This document shows positions 1-6,236 of a stretch of DNA of 9,921 nucleotides, piece by piece. Position numbers and translations under genes: made by a program. This stretch comes from Bacteroidota bacterium. Its GTDB lineage: Bacteria; Bacteroidota; Bacteroidia; J057. The stretch covers positions 1 through 9,921 of the forward strand of contig CAUJFT010000128.1 of the NCBI GenBank assembly GCA_963169475.1, read 5' to 3'. Each line of letters opens with the position of its first letter. The first letter of the stretch is position 1. The notes below the pieces were generated by a model that saw only the letters and a list, made by a program, of their open reading frames with translations, had not been told where the DNA came from and did no database searches.

Positions 1-217
1 CGGTTACTCCTCCTCCGTTTACGTTTACCATTACGTCATACTCTCCGGCATTCATTCCGGCGGTAGCAAAGGGCGACATTGCTTTCTGACGTAATATTTC
101 TGTTCCAAAGTAGTTTTGTAAATCTCTCTCGTTTACGGTAAACTTACCGGTGCCGGGGCGTACAAATACTCTTGCTACTGATGTTTTTCTTCTTCCTACG
201 TTTACTGTTTGATTCAT
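1..217 (-). CDS. rpsI: 30S ribosomal protein S9, N-terminal part (cut by window edge)
   Basis: Reading the minus strand from the ATG at 217 gives 72 codons beginning MNQTVNVGRRKTSVARVFVR and running into a VNVNGGGVT segment at the window edge. The GRRKTSVARV start, the GTGKFTVNERDL segment and the NGGG turn are typical of bacterial S9, a small-subunit protein whose C-terminal tail (not in the window) reaches the decoding centre. The full protein is normally about 128-130 residues, so a little over half is present. It lies 29 bases downstream of rplM on the same strand, the usual L13-S9 pairing, and is probably cotranscribed with it because no separate promoter is visible in the short gap. The start is preceded by an A-rich stretch without a Shine-Dalgarno motif. 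The partial status is due only to the window boundary. Confidence 0.95.
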   Translation of the reverse strand, partial: MNQTVNVGRRKTSVARVFVRPGTGKFTVNERDLQNYFGTEILRQKAMSPFATAGMNAGEYDVMVNVNGGGVT

Positions 218-246
218 TGTTTTTGTCAATTAAACTTTGTGGTCGG

Positions 247-684
247 TTAAAAATTCAGTACTTCTGGATTTTGTGCGGCATGAGGATGCTCCGTGCCGGC
301 AAAAACTCTTACATTTGTCGCTAATCGTCTACCCAAACGGTTCTTAGGAAGCATTCCTTTTATCGCCTCTGTCAAGATGCGTTCAGGTGCTTTGGCCATC
401 ATCTCGCGGTAACCAACCGTTCTTTGTCCGCCCGGATACCCGGTATGTCGAACATAGGTTTTTTGGTCCGCTTTCCTTCCTGTAACGCGAACTTTGTCCG
501 CATTAATTACAATTACATTGTCGCCACAGTCCACGTGAGGAGTATAATTGGGCTTATGTTTCCCACGTAGAATGAAAGCAATCCGGCTTGCAAGCCTTCC
601 AAGAATTTGTCCTTCGGCATCCACGATAACCCACTTTTTCGTGACCGTATTCTTGTTTGCTGAAATAGTTCTAAAACTGTACAT
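247..684 (-). CDS. rplM: 50S ribosomal protein L13
   Basis: This is a 145-residue protein, the normal length for bacterial L13, an early-assembling large-subunit protein. Family landmarks are KKWVIVDAEGQILGRLAS near the N-terminus, RGKHKPNYTPHVDCGDNVIV at about 40-59, and the L13 signature IKGMLPKNRLGRRLATN followed by VRVFAG near the C-terminus. The N-terminal MYSFRTISANKNTVTK resembles Bacteroidota L13 proteins, which carry this short extension. The ATG at 684 is the only sensible start, since a TAG lies a few codons upstream in frame. It is the first gene of the rplM-rpsI operon, and a Bacteroidota-type promoter lies about 35-66 bases upstream of the start. The leader is A-rich with no Shine-Dalgarno sequence, as is usual in this phylum. 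Confidence 0.98.
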   Translation of the reverse strand: MYSFRTISANKNTVTKKWVIVDAEGQILGRLASRIAFILRGKHKPNYTPHVDCGDNVIVINADKVRVTGRKADQKTYVRHTGYPGGQRTVGYREMMAKAPERILTEAIKGMLPKNRLGRRLATNVRVFAGTEHPHAAQNPEVLNF

Positions 685-718
685 AATTTAAAAAAGCACT
701 ATTTTTGTTTTGAGGGTG

Positions 719-750
719 CAAAATTCAGAATTTTTTTTGGGTTTTACAAA
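719..750 (-). promoter_or_regulatory. Bacteroidota-type promoter of rplM-rpsI
   Basis: On the minus strand a TTTG (-33 element, 747-750) is followed after 20 bases by GAATTTTG (719-726), one mismatch from the Bacteroidota -7 consensus TAnnTTTG, and then by CACCC. Transcription would begin near 713, leaving an A-rich leader of about 28 bases before rplM. An overlapping perfect TAAATTTG also occurs at the -33 position and could serve as an alternative -7 element. The consensus comes from known Bacteroidota sigma factor specificity; use of this site is inferred. Confidence 0.6.
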
Positions 751-1020
751 TTTATAAGTTACTTTTTTTATTTTTTTATGTTTATGTCTCTGATTTTAGA
801 GGATTAAGTCGTTTTTTCAAGACTTGTATGGGATACATTTGTATTTTATTTCGGCTTTGATAGCGTTATGTCTATGAATATGGCATTTTTTGTCAAAACT
901 AATCGGGCATTTCGTTACCATAAAGTGGCTAAATTTTTATTTTTTTAAGCGGATTGAGACGTTTTTTTACTTTTTTTTCAAAAAAAAAATTATTTTTATT
1001 CCACATTCTGGAATCATTCT

Positions 1021-1028
1021 TAAATTTG
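1021..1028 (+). promoter_or_regulatory. Candidate -7 promoter element for the pseudo-hydrolase lipoprotein
   Basis: TAAATTTG followed by CGAC is a perfect match to the Bacteroidota -7 consensus TAnnTTTG. It would start transcription near 1035 and give a leader of about 70 bases. No clear TTTG/TTG lies 19-21 bases upstream; only T-rich sequence is present, so this is a partial match. TACATTTG at 834-841 is an alternative with an equally weak -33 region. Confidence 0.35.
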
Positions 1029-1103
1029 CGACTTAAAGCCGCTTATTGTGCTTTAAAATCGTTTTTTCGTTCAAAAGATTATTTCACTCATAAAAAATTT
1101 TAT

Positions 1104-2306
1104 ATGAAGAAATGTAGTTTACTTTTTTCGTTCATTCTTATCCTCATGGCATTTACTAGTTGTAAAAAACCGCCATTCACTGACCCATACCCGTTTGACC
1201 CCAATCATTTTGGACAGACGAGCTATACTCCAGCTATTAATGCCGCTATTATTACAGAAATGACTGCTGGAAAAATACCCGGAGTAGCAGTGGGGGTAAT
1301 CAAAAGAAATAAAATAGAATTTCTCAAAGGCTATGGGGTTCTCGCCGCAGGCGCACCTGACACCGACTCCGTAGGGAAGGCTACAAACTTCTACGCCGGA
1401 GACCTCGGAAATATGCTTGTGCTTACCGCTTTATACCAACTCCATGACCAAGGACTATTGGATATGGACGAAGACATAGACCAATATTTACCTTTTGCAA
1501 TAGACAACCCCTCTTTCCCTACTGACCCTATTACCCCAAGAATGCTGATATCCGGCACCTCTTGTATCCTAGATAATCCCGCTCAGTTAACCGCCCTCTC
1601 CACCATCGGAGACTCTCCCATACAATTGAAAGACTTCCTTAAAGAGTATCTCACCCCTGCCGGAATCTATTTCCAAGCCGCTAATTTTTTTCCTGATAAA
1701 CCGGGAAAACACATGGAAGCCTCCAAAGTCGCCGTCGCACTTTCTGCTTATCTGGTAGAGAGAATTACCGGAACGAACATTAATGAGTATGCTAAGGCAC
1801 ATATCAATACTGACATGGGATTTTTTGACTGCGGATTTTTCTTAAACGAACTCAATCCACAAGGGCTTGCCACCGGACACGATAACTCTGCCGGTCTTAC
1901 TAGCGAAATCCAAGCCTACGGTTATCCTTACTATCCCGGCGGACAATACAGAAATAATGTAACAAACCTATCCAGACTTTTATTGGCTTATTCTGATAGT
2001 GGAAAGTACGCAACCAAGCAAATGTTTGAACTGACCTACGACCGGCTTGGCTCTGTTTCCTCTATGGATTTATTTGACCCCGCCTTCCCACTTACAGACC
2101 CCGACCAAGCTACCGGTTGGAGGTATGCTGTTACCCCCGGAGGCAGAAGCGTAATCGGTATAAGTACTTCAGGATTTGGCTTCTCTAACCGTATGTGGTG
2201 GGACCCCGCCAAAAAAATAGGAGTAGTGGTACTTTCCAACGCAGATAATTGCGATGTTCAGGTAAGTAATATCGCTGATATTTTGTTCGACAATGCAGAT
2301 AACTAG
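1104..2306 (+). CDS. Beta-lactamase/PBP-fold serine hydrolase-like lipoprotein, probably catalytically inactive
   Basis: Starting at the ATG at 1104 the protein has 400 residues. It begins with a lipoprotein signal peptide (MKK, hydrophobic stretch, AFTSC) with Cys20 as the lipidated residue. The body follows the class C beta-lactamase-like serine hydrolase layout: GKIPGVAVGVIKRNK at 56-70, LYQLHDQGLLDMDEDIDQYLP at 110-130, ITPRMLISGTS at 143-153, YLVERITG at 216-223, YPGGQYRNNVTNLSRLLLAY at 277-296, and WWDPAKKIGVVVLSN at 365-379. By hand alignment the active-site motifs are changed: Ser-x-x-Lys is GDLGN (Asp100, Asn103), Tyr-x-Asn is Ala206-Ser-Lys208, and the late His-x-Gly is Ile353-Ser-Thr355. 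This suggests a binding or scaffolding pseudo-enzyme. The longer reading frame from a TTG at 954 adds 50 low-complexity residues that would bury the signal peptide, so it is not used. A terminator follows directly, suggesting a single-gene unit. Fold confidence is high; loss of activity is inferred. Confidence 0.85.
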   Translation: MKKCSLLFSFILILMAFTSCKKPPFTDPYPFDPNHFGQTSYTPAINAAIITEMTAGKIPGVAVGVIKRNKIEFLKGYGVLAAGAPDTDSVGKATNFYAGDLGNMLVLTALYQLHDQGLLDMDEDIDQYLPFAIDNPSFPTDPITPRMLISGTSCILDNPAQLTALSTIGDSPIQLKDFLKEYLTPAGIYFQAANFFPDKPGKHMEASKVAVALSAYLVERITGTNINEYAKAHINTDMGFFDCGFFLNELNPQGLATGHDNSAGLTSEIQAYGYPYYPGGQYRNNVTNLSRLLLAYSDSGKYATKQMFELTYDRLGSVSSMDLFDPAFPLTDPDQATGWRYAVTPGGRSVIGISTSGFGFSNRMWWDPAKKIGVVVLSNADNCDVQVSNIADILFDNADN

Positions 2307-2331
2307 TAGGTAATCTTTTCATTTTAATACC

Positions 2332-2371
2332 AAAAACACCGGTAACATGACCTTGTTACCGGTGTTTTTTT
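2332..2371 (+). terminator. Intrinsic terminator after the pseudo-hydrolase gene
   Basis: A perfect 15-bp stem (AAAAACACCGGTAAC at 2332-2346 pairing with 2355-2369) encloses an 8-base loop and ends in a run of seven T (2365-2371). It sits 25 bases after the stop codon at 2306. The A-run on the left arm means it could also terminate leftward transcription, but there is no leftward gene nearby. Confidence 0.93.
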
Positions 2372-2555
2372 GTGGTAAGTGATAATAAAATTAGGTATCG
2401 GAGACTATGTAAATTCAGCATAAAGTCAATCCGTACCCATCATATCAAGTAAATTGAAGTGTCGCATATCTCCTGTTTTTTGGGGCGAAACCTGTCAATA
2501 AAAACAGAAAAAACGGTGTCGTTAGGCACACAATATGGCTAAAACAAATATCCCC

Positions 2556-2596
2556 AATATATGTCTTTAATTCATGACGAAATAAAGACATATATT
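2556..2596. repeat. Perfect 14-bp inverted repeat upstream of the beta-helix gene promoter
   Basis: AATATATGTCTTTA at 2556-2569 is the exact reverse complement of 2583-2596, with a 13-base spacer. It ends 40 bases before the -33 element of the downstream promoter. On the plus strand it is followed by TTATTTTA, so a weak terminator is possible, but the stem is mostly A/T with few G/C pairs. An operator or an RNA hairpin ending an unrecognised short transcript are other readings. Confidence 0.6.
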
Positions 2597-2636
2597 TTAT
2601 TTTAACGCGTTTACCCTAAAATTCTGCATTTAGCAT

Positions 2637-2667
2637 TTTGTGAAGGCTCAATTTATTATTAGCTTTG
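2637..2667 (+). promoter_or_regulatory. Bacteroidota-type promoter of the beta-helix/cytochrome pair
   Basis: TTTG (2637-2640), exactly 19 bases, then TAGCTTTG (2660-2667), a full match to the TTTG-N19-TAnnTTTG arrangement. Transcription would start near 2674, about 24 bases before the ATG at 2698. This is the best-matching promoter in the window. It probably serves both genes of the pair because no promoter is evident in the 80-base gap between them. Confidence 0.7.
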
Positions 2668-2697
2668 CGCCTTTCAATCCTCAAAAGACATTATTAA

Positions 2698-3921
2698 ATG
2701 GTGATACATGCTAAATACTTTTTTTGCGGGGCATTCATTTTTGCTTTATTCGCAATGTTTATGGGTACAAGTTGTAATAAGGCAAAAGAACAGGGAGCTA
2801 CTGATGACGCTTTGTACAAAAAAATTCAGACACAACTGATTCAGGCTAAGCCTGGAGATATTATTGATATCCCGTCAGGGATTTTTCATTTTGATAAATC
2901 CCTAATGTTAGATAAAATTCCAAATATAACGATACGTGGTTCGGGGAAAGATAAAACAATCCTTTCTTTTAAGAATCAAATTTCCGGGGCAGAAGGCATA
3001 CATGTAGTAGCAGATAACGTTACTATAGAAGACCTTACGATTCAGGATACCAAAGGAGATGGAATCAAATTGCAACATTGTGATAGAATTACGCTTAGAA
3101 ATCTTAATGTAACATGGACCGGAGGAGCAGATGAGAAAAACGGAGGATATGGTTATTATCCGGTAGAAAGTAAGCATGTTTTAATTGAAAAATGTGAGGT
3201 TTCTTTTGCTTCCGATGCGGGGGTGTATGTAGGGCAATCTGAAAACGTGATTGTCAGAGAGTGTTTTGTACATGAAAATGTAGCCGGGATCGAGATTGAA
3301 AATTGTATTAATTCTGATGTTTATAAAAATAAGGCAATTGGAAATACAGGAGGGATTTTGATATTCGATATGCCTGATTTAAAGCTAAAAAATGGGCATA
3401 CTTGTAGGGTATTTGATAATGAAATCCGCAATAATAATCATGCTAATTTTGCTCCCAAGGGTAATATCGTTGCCATTACGCCTCCCGGCACAGGGGTAAT
3501 TTTATTGGCGGCTAAGAATACAGAGGTATTTAATAATAAAATAACAGGACACAAAACAATCGGTATTGCTATCGCAAGTTTTTTGCTTACCGGAAGAGAG
3601 ATTAAAGACACTGCCTATAATCCTTATTGTAGTAAGCTATATGTTCACGATAATCAATTAGAAAGGAAAACGTCAATTCCGGATATGAGTACAGATTTTG
3701 GGAAAATGGTAAATTATGTATTCTCGGCAAGCCCCCAAGATATTTTGTTTGATGGTATCCTTAGGAAGCCCGAAGATAAAGTTTTGTGCCTAAAAAACAA
3801 TACCGCAAAAGATGCCTTACGTTTTGCCAATGTAGATGCTGCAAATGATTTTAAAAGTGTAATCAAAGAGGTATCTGCTTATGAGTGTGAGGGAGAAGCA
3901 CTCTCTCCCGTTTCATTTTAG
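2698..3921 (+). CDS. Parallel beta-helix repeat lipoprotein (TIGR03805-like)
   Basis: The 407-residue protein starts with a lipoprotein signal peptide (hydrophobic 8-22, MGTSC, lipidated Cys26). An entry segment, IQAKPGDIIDIPSGIFHFDK (48-67), is typical of right-handed parallel beta-helix proteins. Stacked coils of about 22-23 residues follow: VTIEDLTIQDTKGDGIKL (108-125), VLIEKCEVSFASDAGVYVG (161-179), VIVRECFVHENVAGIEIEN (184-202), NTGGILIFD (216-224) and TGVILLAAKN (265-274). A less regular C-terminal part (about 300-407) may cap the helix. The conserved GGADEKNGGYGYYPVESK and FAPKGNIVA segments match the family I recall as TIGR03805, which is regularly encoded beside a TIGR03806 cytochrome; that partner is the next gene. 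Substrate and activity are unknown. Beta-helices often bind or cleave polysaccharides, but I see no recognisable catalytic signature. Two Cys (166, 189) fall in register on successive coils. Confidence 0.9.
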   Translation: MVIHAKYFFCGAFIFALFAMFMGTSCNKAKEQGATDDALYKKIQTQLIQAKPGDIIDIPSGIFHFDKSLMLDKIPNITIRGSGKDKTILSFKNQISGAEGIHVVADNVTIEDLTIQDTKGDGIKLQHCDRITLRNLNVTWTGGADEKNGGYGYYPVESKHVLIEKCEVSFASDAGVYVGQSENVIVRECFVHENVAGIEIENCINSDVYKNKAIGNTGGILIFDMPDLKLKNGHTCRVFDNEIRNNNHANFAPKGNIVAITPPGTGVILLAAKNTEVFNNKITGHKTIGIAIASFLLTGREIKDTAYNPYCSKLYVHDNQLERKTSIPDMSTDFGKMVNYVFSASPQDILFDGILRKPEDKVLCLKNNTAKDALRFANVDAANDFKSVIKEVSAYECEGEALSPVSF

Positions 3922-4001
3922 GACGCCCAAATAGTCAGCCCTCGTATATGCTTCCTTACAAAATTTTCATTTTATCCGCTAATCCTCCACTCAAGTCGCC
4001 A

Positions 4002-5087
4002 ATGATGAAATATAATCTCTATTTTCTTTTAGCTTTGATAATACTTACTGTCAGTGGGTGCGAGCAAGTAACGGAAACGCCTCCCGTCATGCCGGATTTT
4101 AGCCGACTTCCCTACGAAAAATTATCAGACTACCATTTTTTTACGGGTAAATTATCGGATTTTATCCCCAATAAACGGGTGATTCCTTATGACCTTAACA
4201 GTGCTTTATTTACTGACTATGCACATAAGACCCGTTTTGTATGGATGCCGGAGGGGGCTTATGCCGAGTATAAAGAAGTGGGAGCATTGGCGTTTCCTGA
4301 TAAAACTATCCTTATCAAACAATTTTATTATCCTAAAGACTTTTCCAAACCCAAAGAAGCATTACAAATGATTGAGACCCGCTTATTGATAAAAAATGAA
4401 GGGCTATGGCAGGCATATACTTATATATGGAATGAGTCCGGAACGGAAGCGGTATTGGATATTGTAGGAGATACCCGAACCGTTAGCTGGAAAGATGAGC
4501 AAGGAAAAAGCCAAACAGCGCATTATCAGATACCCAATAAGAATCAATGTAAGAGTTGCCATAATTTTCAGGAAACCCTTCAGCCGGTAGGACCTAAGGC
4601 AAAAAACCTCAATAAGGACTTTCACTATTCAAAAGACGAAACAATCAATCAGTTGAAAAAGTGGGAAAATTTAGGAATTCTCAACGGATTAAGCCCACAA
4701 ACCCCTTATATGCCGGTATGGAATCAGGAGAAAACGGGTACCCTCTCTCAACGCGCAATGGCATACTTGGACATCAACTGCGGACATTGTCATAATCCAG
4801 AGGGGCCTGGCGGCTCCTCTGGGCTTACGCTTACTTATGAGGAAACAAACCTACATAAAATCGGATTATGTAAATCTCCCGTTGCGAGTGGTAACGGTTC
4901 CGCAGGATTATTTTATGATATACACCCCGGACACCCCGATAGTTCTATTTTGGTAACCCGAATGCTTAGCAATAATCCCGGAGAGATGATGCCAGAAGTA
5001 GGGAGAACGATAGTACACACAGAAGGAGTCGCGCTCATACGTCAATGGATAGCGTCTATAGAGGGAAAATGTGAGGGTAAAAAATAG
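4002..5087 (+). CDS. Diheme c-type cytochrome lipoprotein (SO2930/HNE_0200 family, TIGR03806-like)
   Basis: The 361-residue protein (from the ATG at 4002; the ATG at 4005 is equally possible) has a lipoprotein signal peptide ending LTVSGC with Cys20 lipidated. The N-terminal half carries the family segments LSDYHFFTG, RVIPYDLNSALFTDYAHKTRF and ILIKQFYY. Two heme c sites are clear: CKSCH (Cys183, Cys186, His187) and CGHCH (Cys260, Cys263, His264). A conserved GEMMPEVGR at 327-335 offers Met-Pro as a likely distal heme ligand. Further Cys at 290 and 357 may pair outside the heme sites. A longer frame from 3948 would place 18 non-signal residues ahead of the export signal and is rejected. It lies 80 bases after the beta-helix gene, the family's usual partner, and is probably cotranscribed. 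It should transfer electrons on the periplasmic side of a membrane; donor, acceptor and substrate are unknown. Confidence 0.92.
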   Translation: MMKYNLYFLLALIILTVSGCEQVTETPPVMPDFSRLPYEKLSDYHFFTGKLSDFIPNKRVIPYDLNSALFTDYAHKTRFVWMPEGAYAEYKEVGALAFPDKTILIKQFYYPKDFSKPKEALQMIETRLLIKNEGLWQAYTYIWNESGTEAVLDIVGDTRTVSWKDEQGKSQTAHYQIPNKNQCKSCHNFQETLQPVGPKAKNLNKDFHYSKDETINQLKKWENLGILNGLSPQTPYMPVWNQEKTGTLSQRAMAYLDINCGHCHNPEGPGGSSGLTLTYEETNLHKIGLCKSPVASGNGSAGLFYDIHPGHPDSSILVTRMLSNNPGEMMPEVGRTIVHTEGVALIRQWIASIEGKCEGKK

Positions 5088-5121
5088 CCAATATGGCGAA
5101 AATAAGGAATATAAAAGACTA

Positions 5122-5145
5122 TATTCTTACAGAATAGTAAGAATA
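5122..5145. repeat. Inverted repeat downstream of the cytochrome gene, possible weak terminator
   Basis: TATTCTTAC (5122-5130) is the perfect reverse complement of GTAAGAATA (5137-5145) around a 6-base loop, 34 bases after the stop codon. The position suits a transcript end, but the stem is A/T-rich and no T-run follows on the plus strand, so termination is uncertain. Confidence 0.4.
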
Positions 5146-5316
5146 AAACTACCTATAAGTATTGTATTTAAGTACGTTAATCAGAAATACCTATAAAATT
5201 TACAAATATCGTTTATTCTCTTTCCTCCTTAGTTCATTTTTTAAATTATTTACGGGCAAGAATTAGATATTGTCGTTAAAAACAAATAAATCAATCTGTT
5301 TTTTATAAAAACGCTA

Positions 5317-5344
5317 TACAATTGCATGAATAATTGTATTTTTG
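5317..5344 (+). promoter_or_regulatory. Candidate mre operon promoter (-7 element) with overlapping inverted repeat
   Basis: TATTTTTG at 5337-5344 matches the Bacteroidota -7 consensus and would start transcription near 5351, giving a leader of about 28 bases before mreC. No good TTTG stands 19-21 bases upstream. The inverted repeat TACAATT (5317-5323) / AATTGTA (5332-5338), spacer 8, overlaps the start of the -7 element and could be an operator for the elongation genes. Confidence 0.42.
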
Positions 5345-5357
5345 TGCCTCGAACAAA

Positions 5358-5364
5358 AAGGAGG
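5358..5364 (+). promoter_or_regulatory. Shine-Dalgarno-like AAGGAGG upstream of mreC
   Basis: A near-ideal AAGGAGG lies 14 bases before the mreC ATG at 5379, further than the usual 5-9 base gap. Strong Shine-Dalgarno motifs are uncommon in Bacteroidota and no similarly strong one was seen before the other complete genes here. No other in-frame start fits the spacing better. Confidence 0.4.
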
Positions 5365-5378
5365 TTTAGAAAAACAGA

Positions 5379-6236
5379 ATGTTTAGAATTGTAAAGTTTC
5401 TTACAGAGTATAGGAATGTGGTGTATTGGTTTATTCTTCAATTTCTTGCCATCATTATTATTGTAAATTATAATGATTATCAACGGCATGAGGTTGGAGA
5501 TAATATACTTCAGCTATCCAAAGCCATGCAGGCGAGAAGGGCAAATGTTAAAAACTATTTTAATCTGGACAAAGAAAACCGAATTCTAACAGAAGAAAAT
5601 CTTTCTCTTCATCGGAAAGTAGAGCATCTTAAAAGCAGACTGAATTACACGGAGGGTATTCTTCGCTTGGATTCTAATAGGATTACGGCGTTTGATACCA
5701 ATAAAATCAAGAAGCAATATTACTCCTATATCCCCTGCCGTGTAATTAACAATACCACGGAGAGAAACTATAATTATATTACCTTAGACAAAGGGAGTGT
5801 TGATGGGGTAAAGCCCGGAATGGGGGTGATTTCTCCGCGCGGCATTGCGGGCAAGGTTATTCGCGTAACCAAGGATTATAGCCTTGCCTTGAGTATGCTT
5901 AATCTAAACTTTAAGCTAAGTGCAAAGGATTCTCGTACCGGAAACGTAGGAATGTATGAATGGGAGGGCGGTAACAGCCGCTTTGGATACATTAAATATA
6001 TCCCGCAAGAGGTAGAGCTGCGGATAGGAGACACTATCGTTACCTCTGGATATAGTTCGGTATTTCCCGAAGGGATTATTATTGGGATACTTTCAGACAA
6101 TAAAGTCATCAAGGCAGGATTTTATAAAGCAAAAATCGCGCTATCTACGCCTTTTGATGCAATTAATGATTTGTATATTGTAGAAGCTAAACAAAGAGAA
6201 GCAATTGATTCACTTACCATAAATTTACCGGAATGA
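5379..6236 (+). CDS. mreC: Rod shape-determining protein MreC
   Basis: MreC is a bitopic membrane protein that, with MreD, positions and activates the RodA-PBP2 wall synthase. The 285-residue product has the usual order: a short cytoplasmic N-terminus, one membrane segment at about 14-31, a charged coiled-coil stretch at about 45-95, then the periplasmic beta domains. Family motifs are NYITLDKGSVDGVKPGMGVI at 132-151 followed by SPRGIAGKV to 160, and GDTIVTSGYSSVFPEGIIIG at 217-236. Length is normal. It is the first gene of a four-gene operon; its stop overlaps the mreD start by four bases (ATGA), which points to translational coupling. mreB, which commonly precedes mreC, is not upstream; the cytochrome gene and a 291-base gap are there instead. 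Confidence 0.95.
   Translation: MFRIVKFLTEYRNVVYWFILQFLAIIIIVNYNDYQRHEVGDNILQLSKAMQARRANVKNYFNLDKENRILTEENLSLHRKVEHLKSRLNYTEGILRLDSNRITAFDTNKIKKQYYSYIPCRVINNTTERNYNYITLDKGSVDGVKPGMGVISPRGIAGKVIRVTKDYSLALSMLNLNFKLSAKDSRTGNVGMYEWEGGNSRFGYIKYIPQEVELRIGDTIVTSGYSSVFPEGIIIGILSDNKVIKAGFYKAKIALSTPFDAINDLYIVEAKQREAIDSLTINLPE

Larger units (their letters stand above)
685..1103. other. AT-rich divergent intergenic region with homopolymer tracts
   Basis: This 419-base spacer separates rplM (leftward) from the lipoprotein gene (rightward). It holds the rplM promoter, candidate -7 elements for the rightward gene (TACATTTG at 834-841 and TAAATTTG at 1021-1028), and runs of T and A, notably eight T (971-978), a C and ten A (980-989). 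An in-frame extension of the downstream gene back to a TTG at 954 is open, but encodes only low-complexity Phe/Lys-rich sequence and is judged to be leader. No RNA gene or credible small protein was recognised. Confidence 0.6.
2307..2697. other. Intergenic region before the beta-helix/cytochrome pair
   Basis: This is a 391-base gap. It contains the terminator at 2332-2371, a stretch of about 180 bases (2372-2555) in which I recognise no gene or RNA, a perfect 14-bp inverted repeat (2556-2596), and a well-spaced Bacteroidota promoter (2637-2667) that feeds the next gene. Confidence 0.6.

Noticed and set aside
868..948. 26-codon open frame in the rplM/lipoprotein spacer
   Set aside because: It is short, has no ribosome binding context or recognisable sequence, and lies in AT-rich spacer DNA.
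954..1103. N-terminal extension of the hydrolase-like lipoprotein from a TTG at 954
   Set aside because: It encodes 50 low-complexity Phe/Lys-rich residues and would place the clear lipoprotein signal peptide (from 1104) in the middle of the protein.
1587..1802. Minus-strand open frame inside the hydrolase-like gene
   Set aside because: It is fully contained in a well-supported gene on the other strand and shows no family features; the minus-strand frame at 2036-2239 is rejected for the same reason.
2473..2507. 8-bp inverted repeat CTGTTTTT/AAAAACAG with a 19-base spacer
   Set aside because: The stem is short, nearly all A/T and widely spaced, so it is expected by chance.
3948..4001. Upstream start for the diheme cytochrome
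   Set aside because: It adds 18 residues ahead of an export signal that is complete from the Met at 4002/4005.
5250..5489. Minus-strand 79-codon open frame across the mreC start
   Set aside because: It overlaps the mreC start and leader, is rich in Ile/Asn/Lys from AT-rich DNA, and resembles nothing I know.
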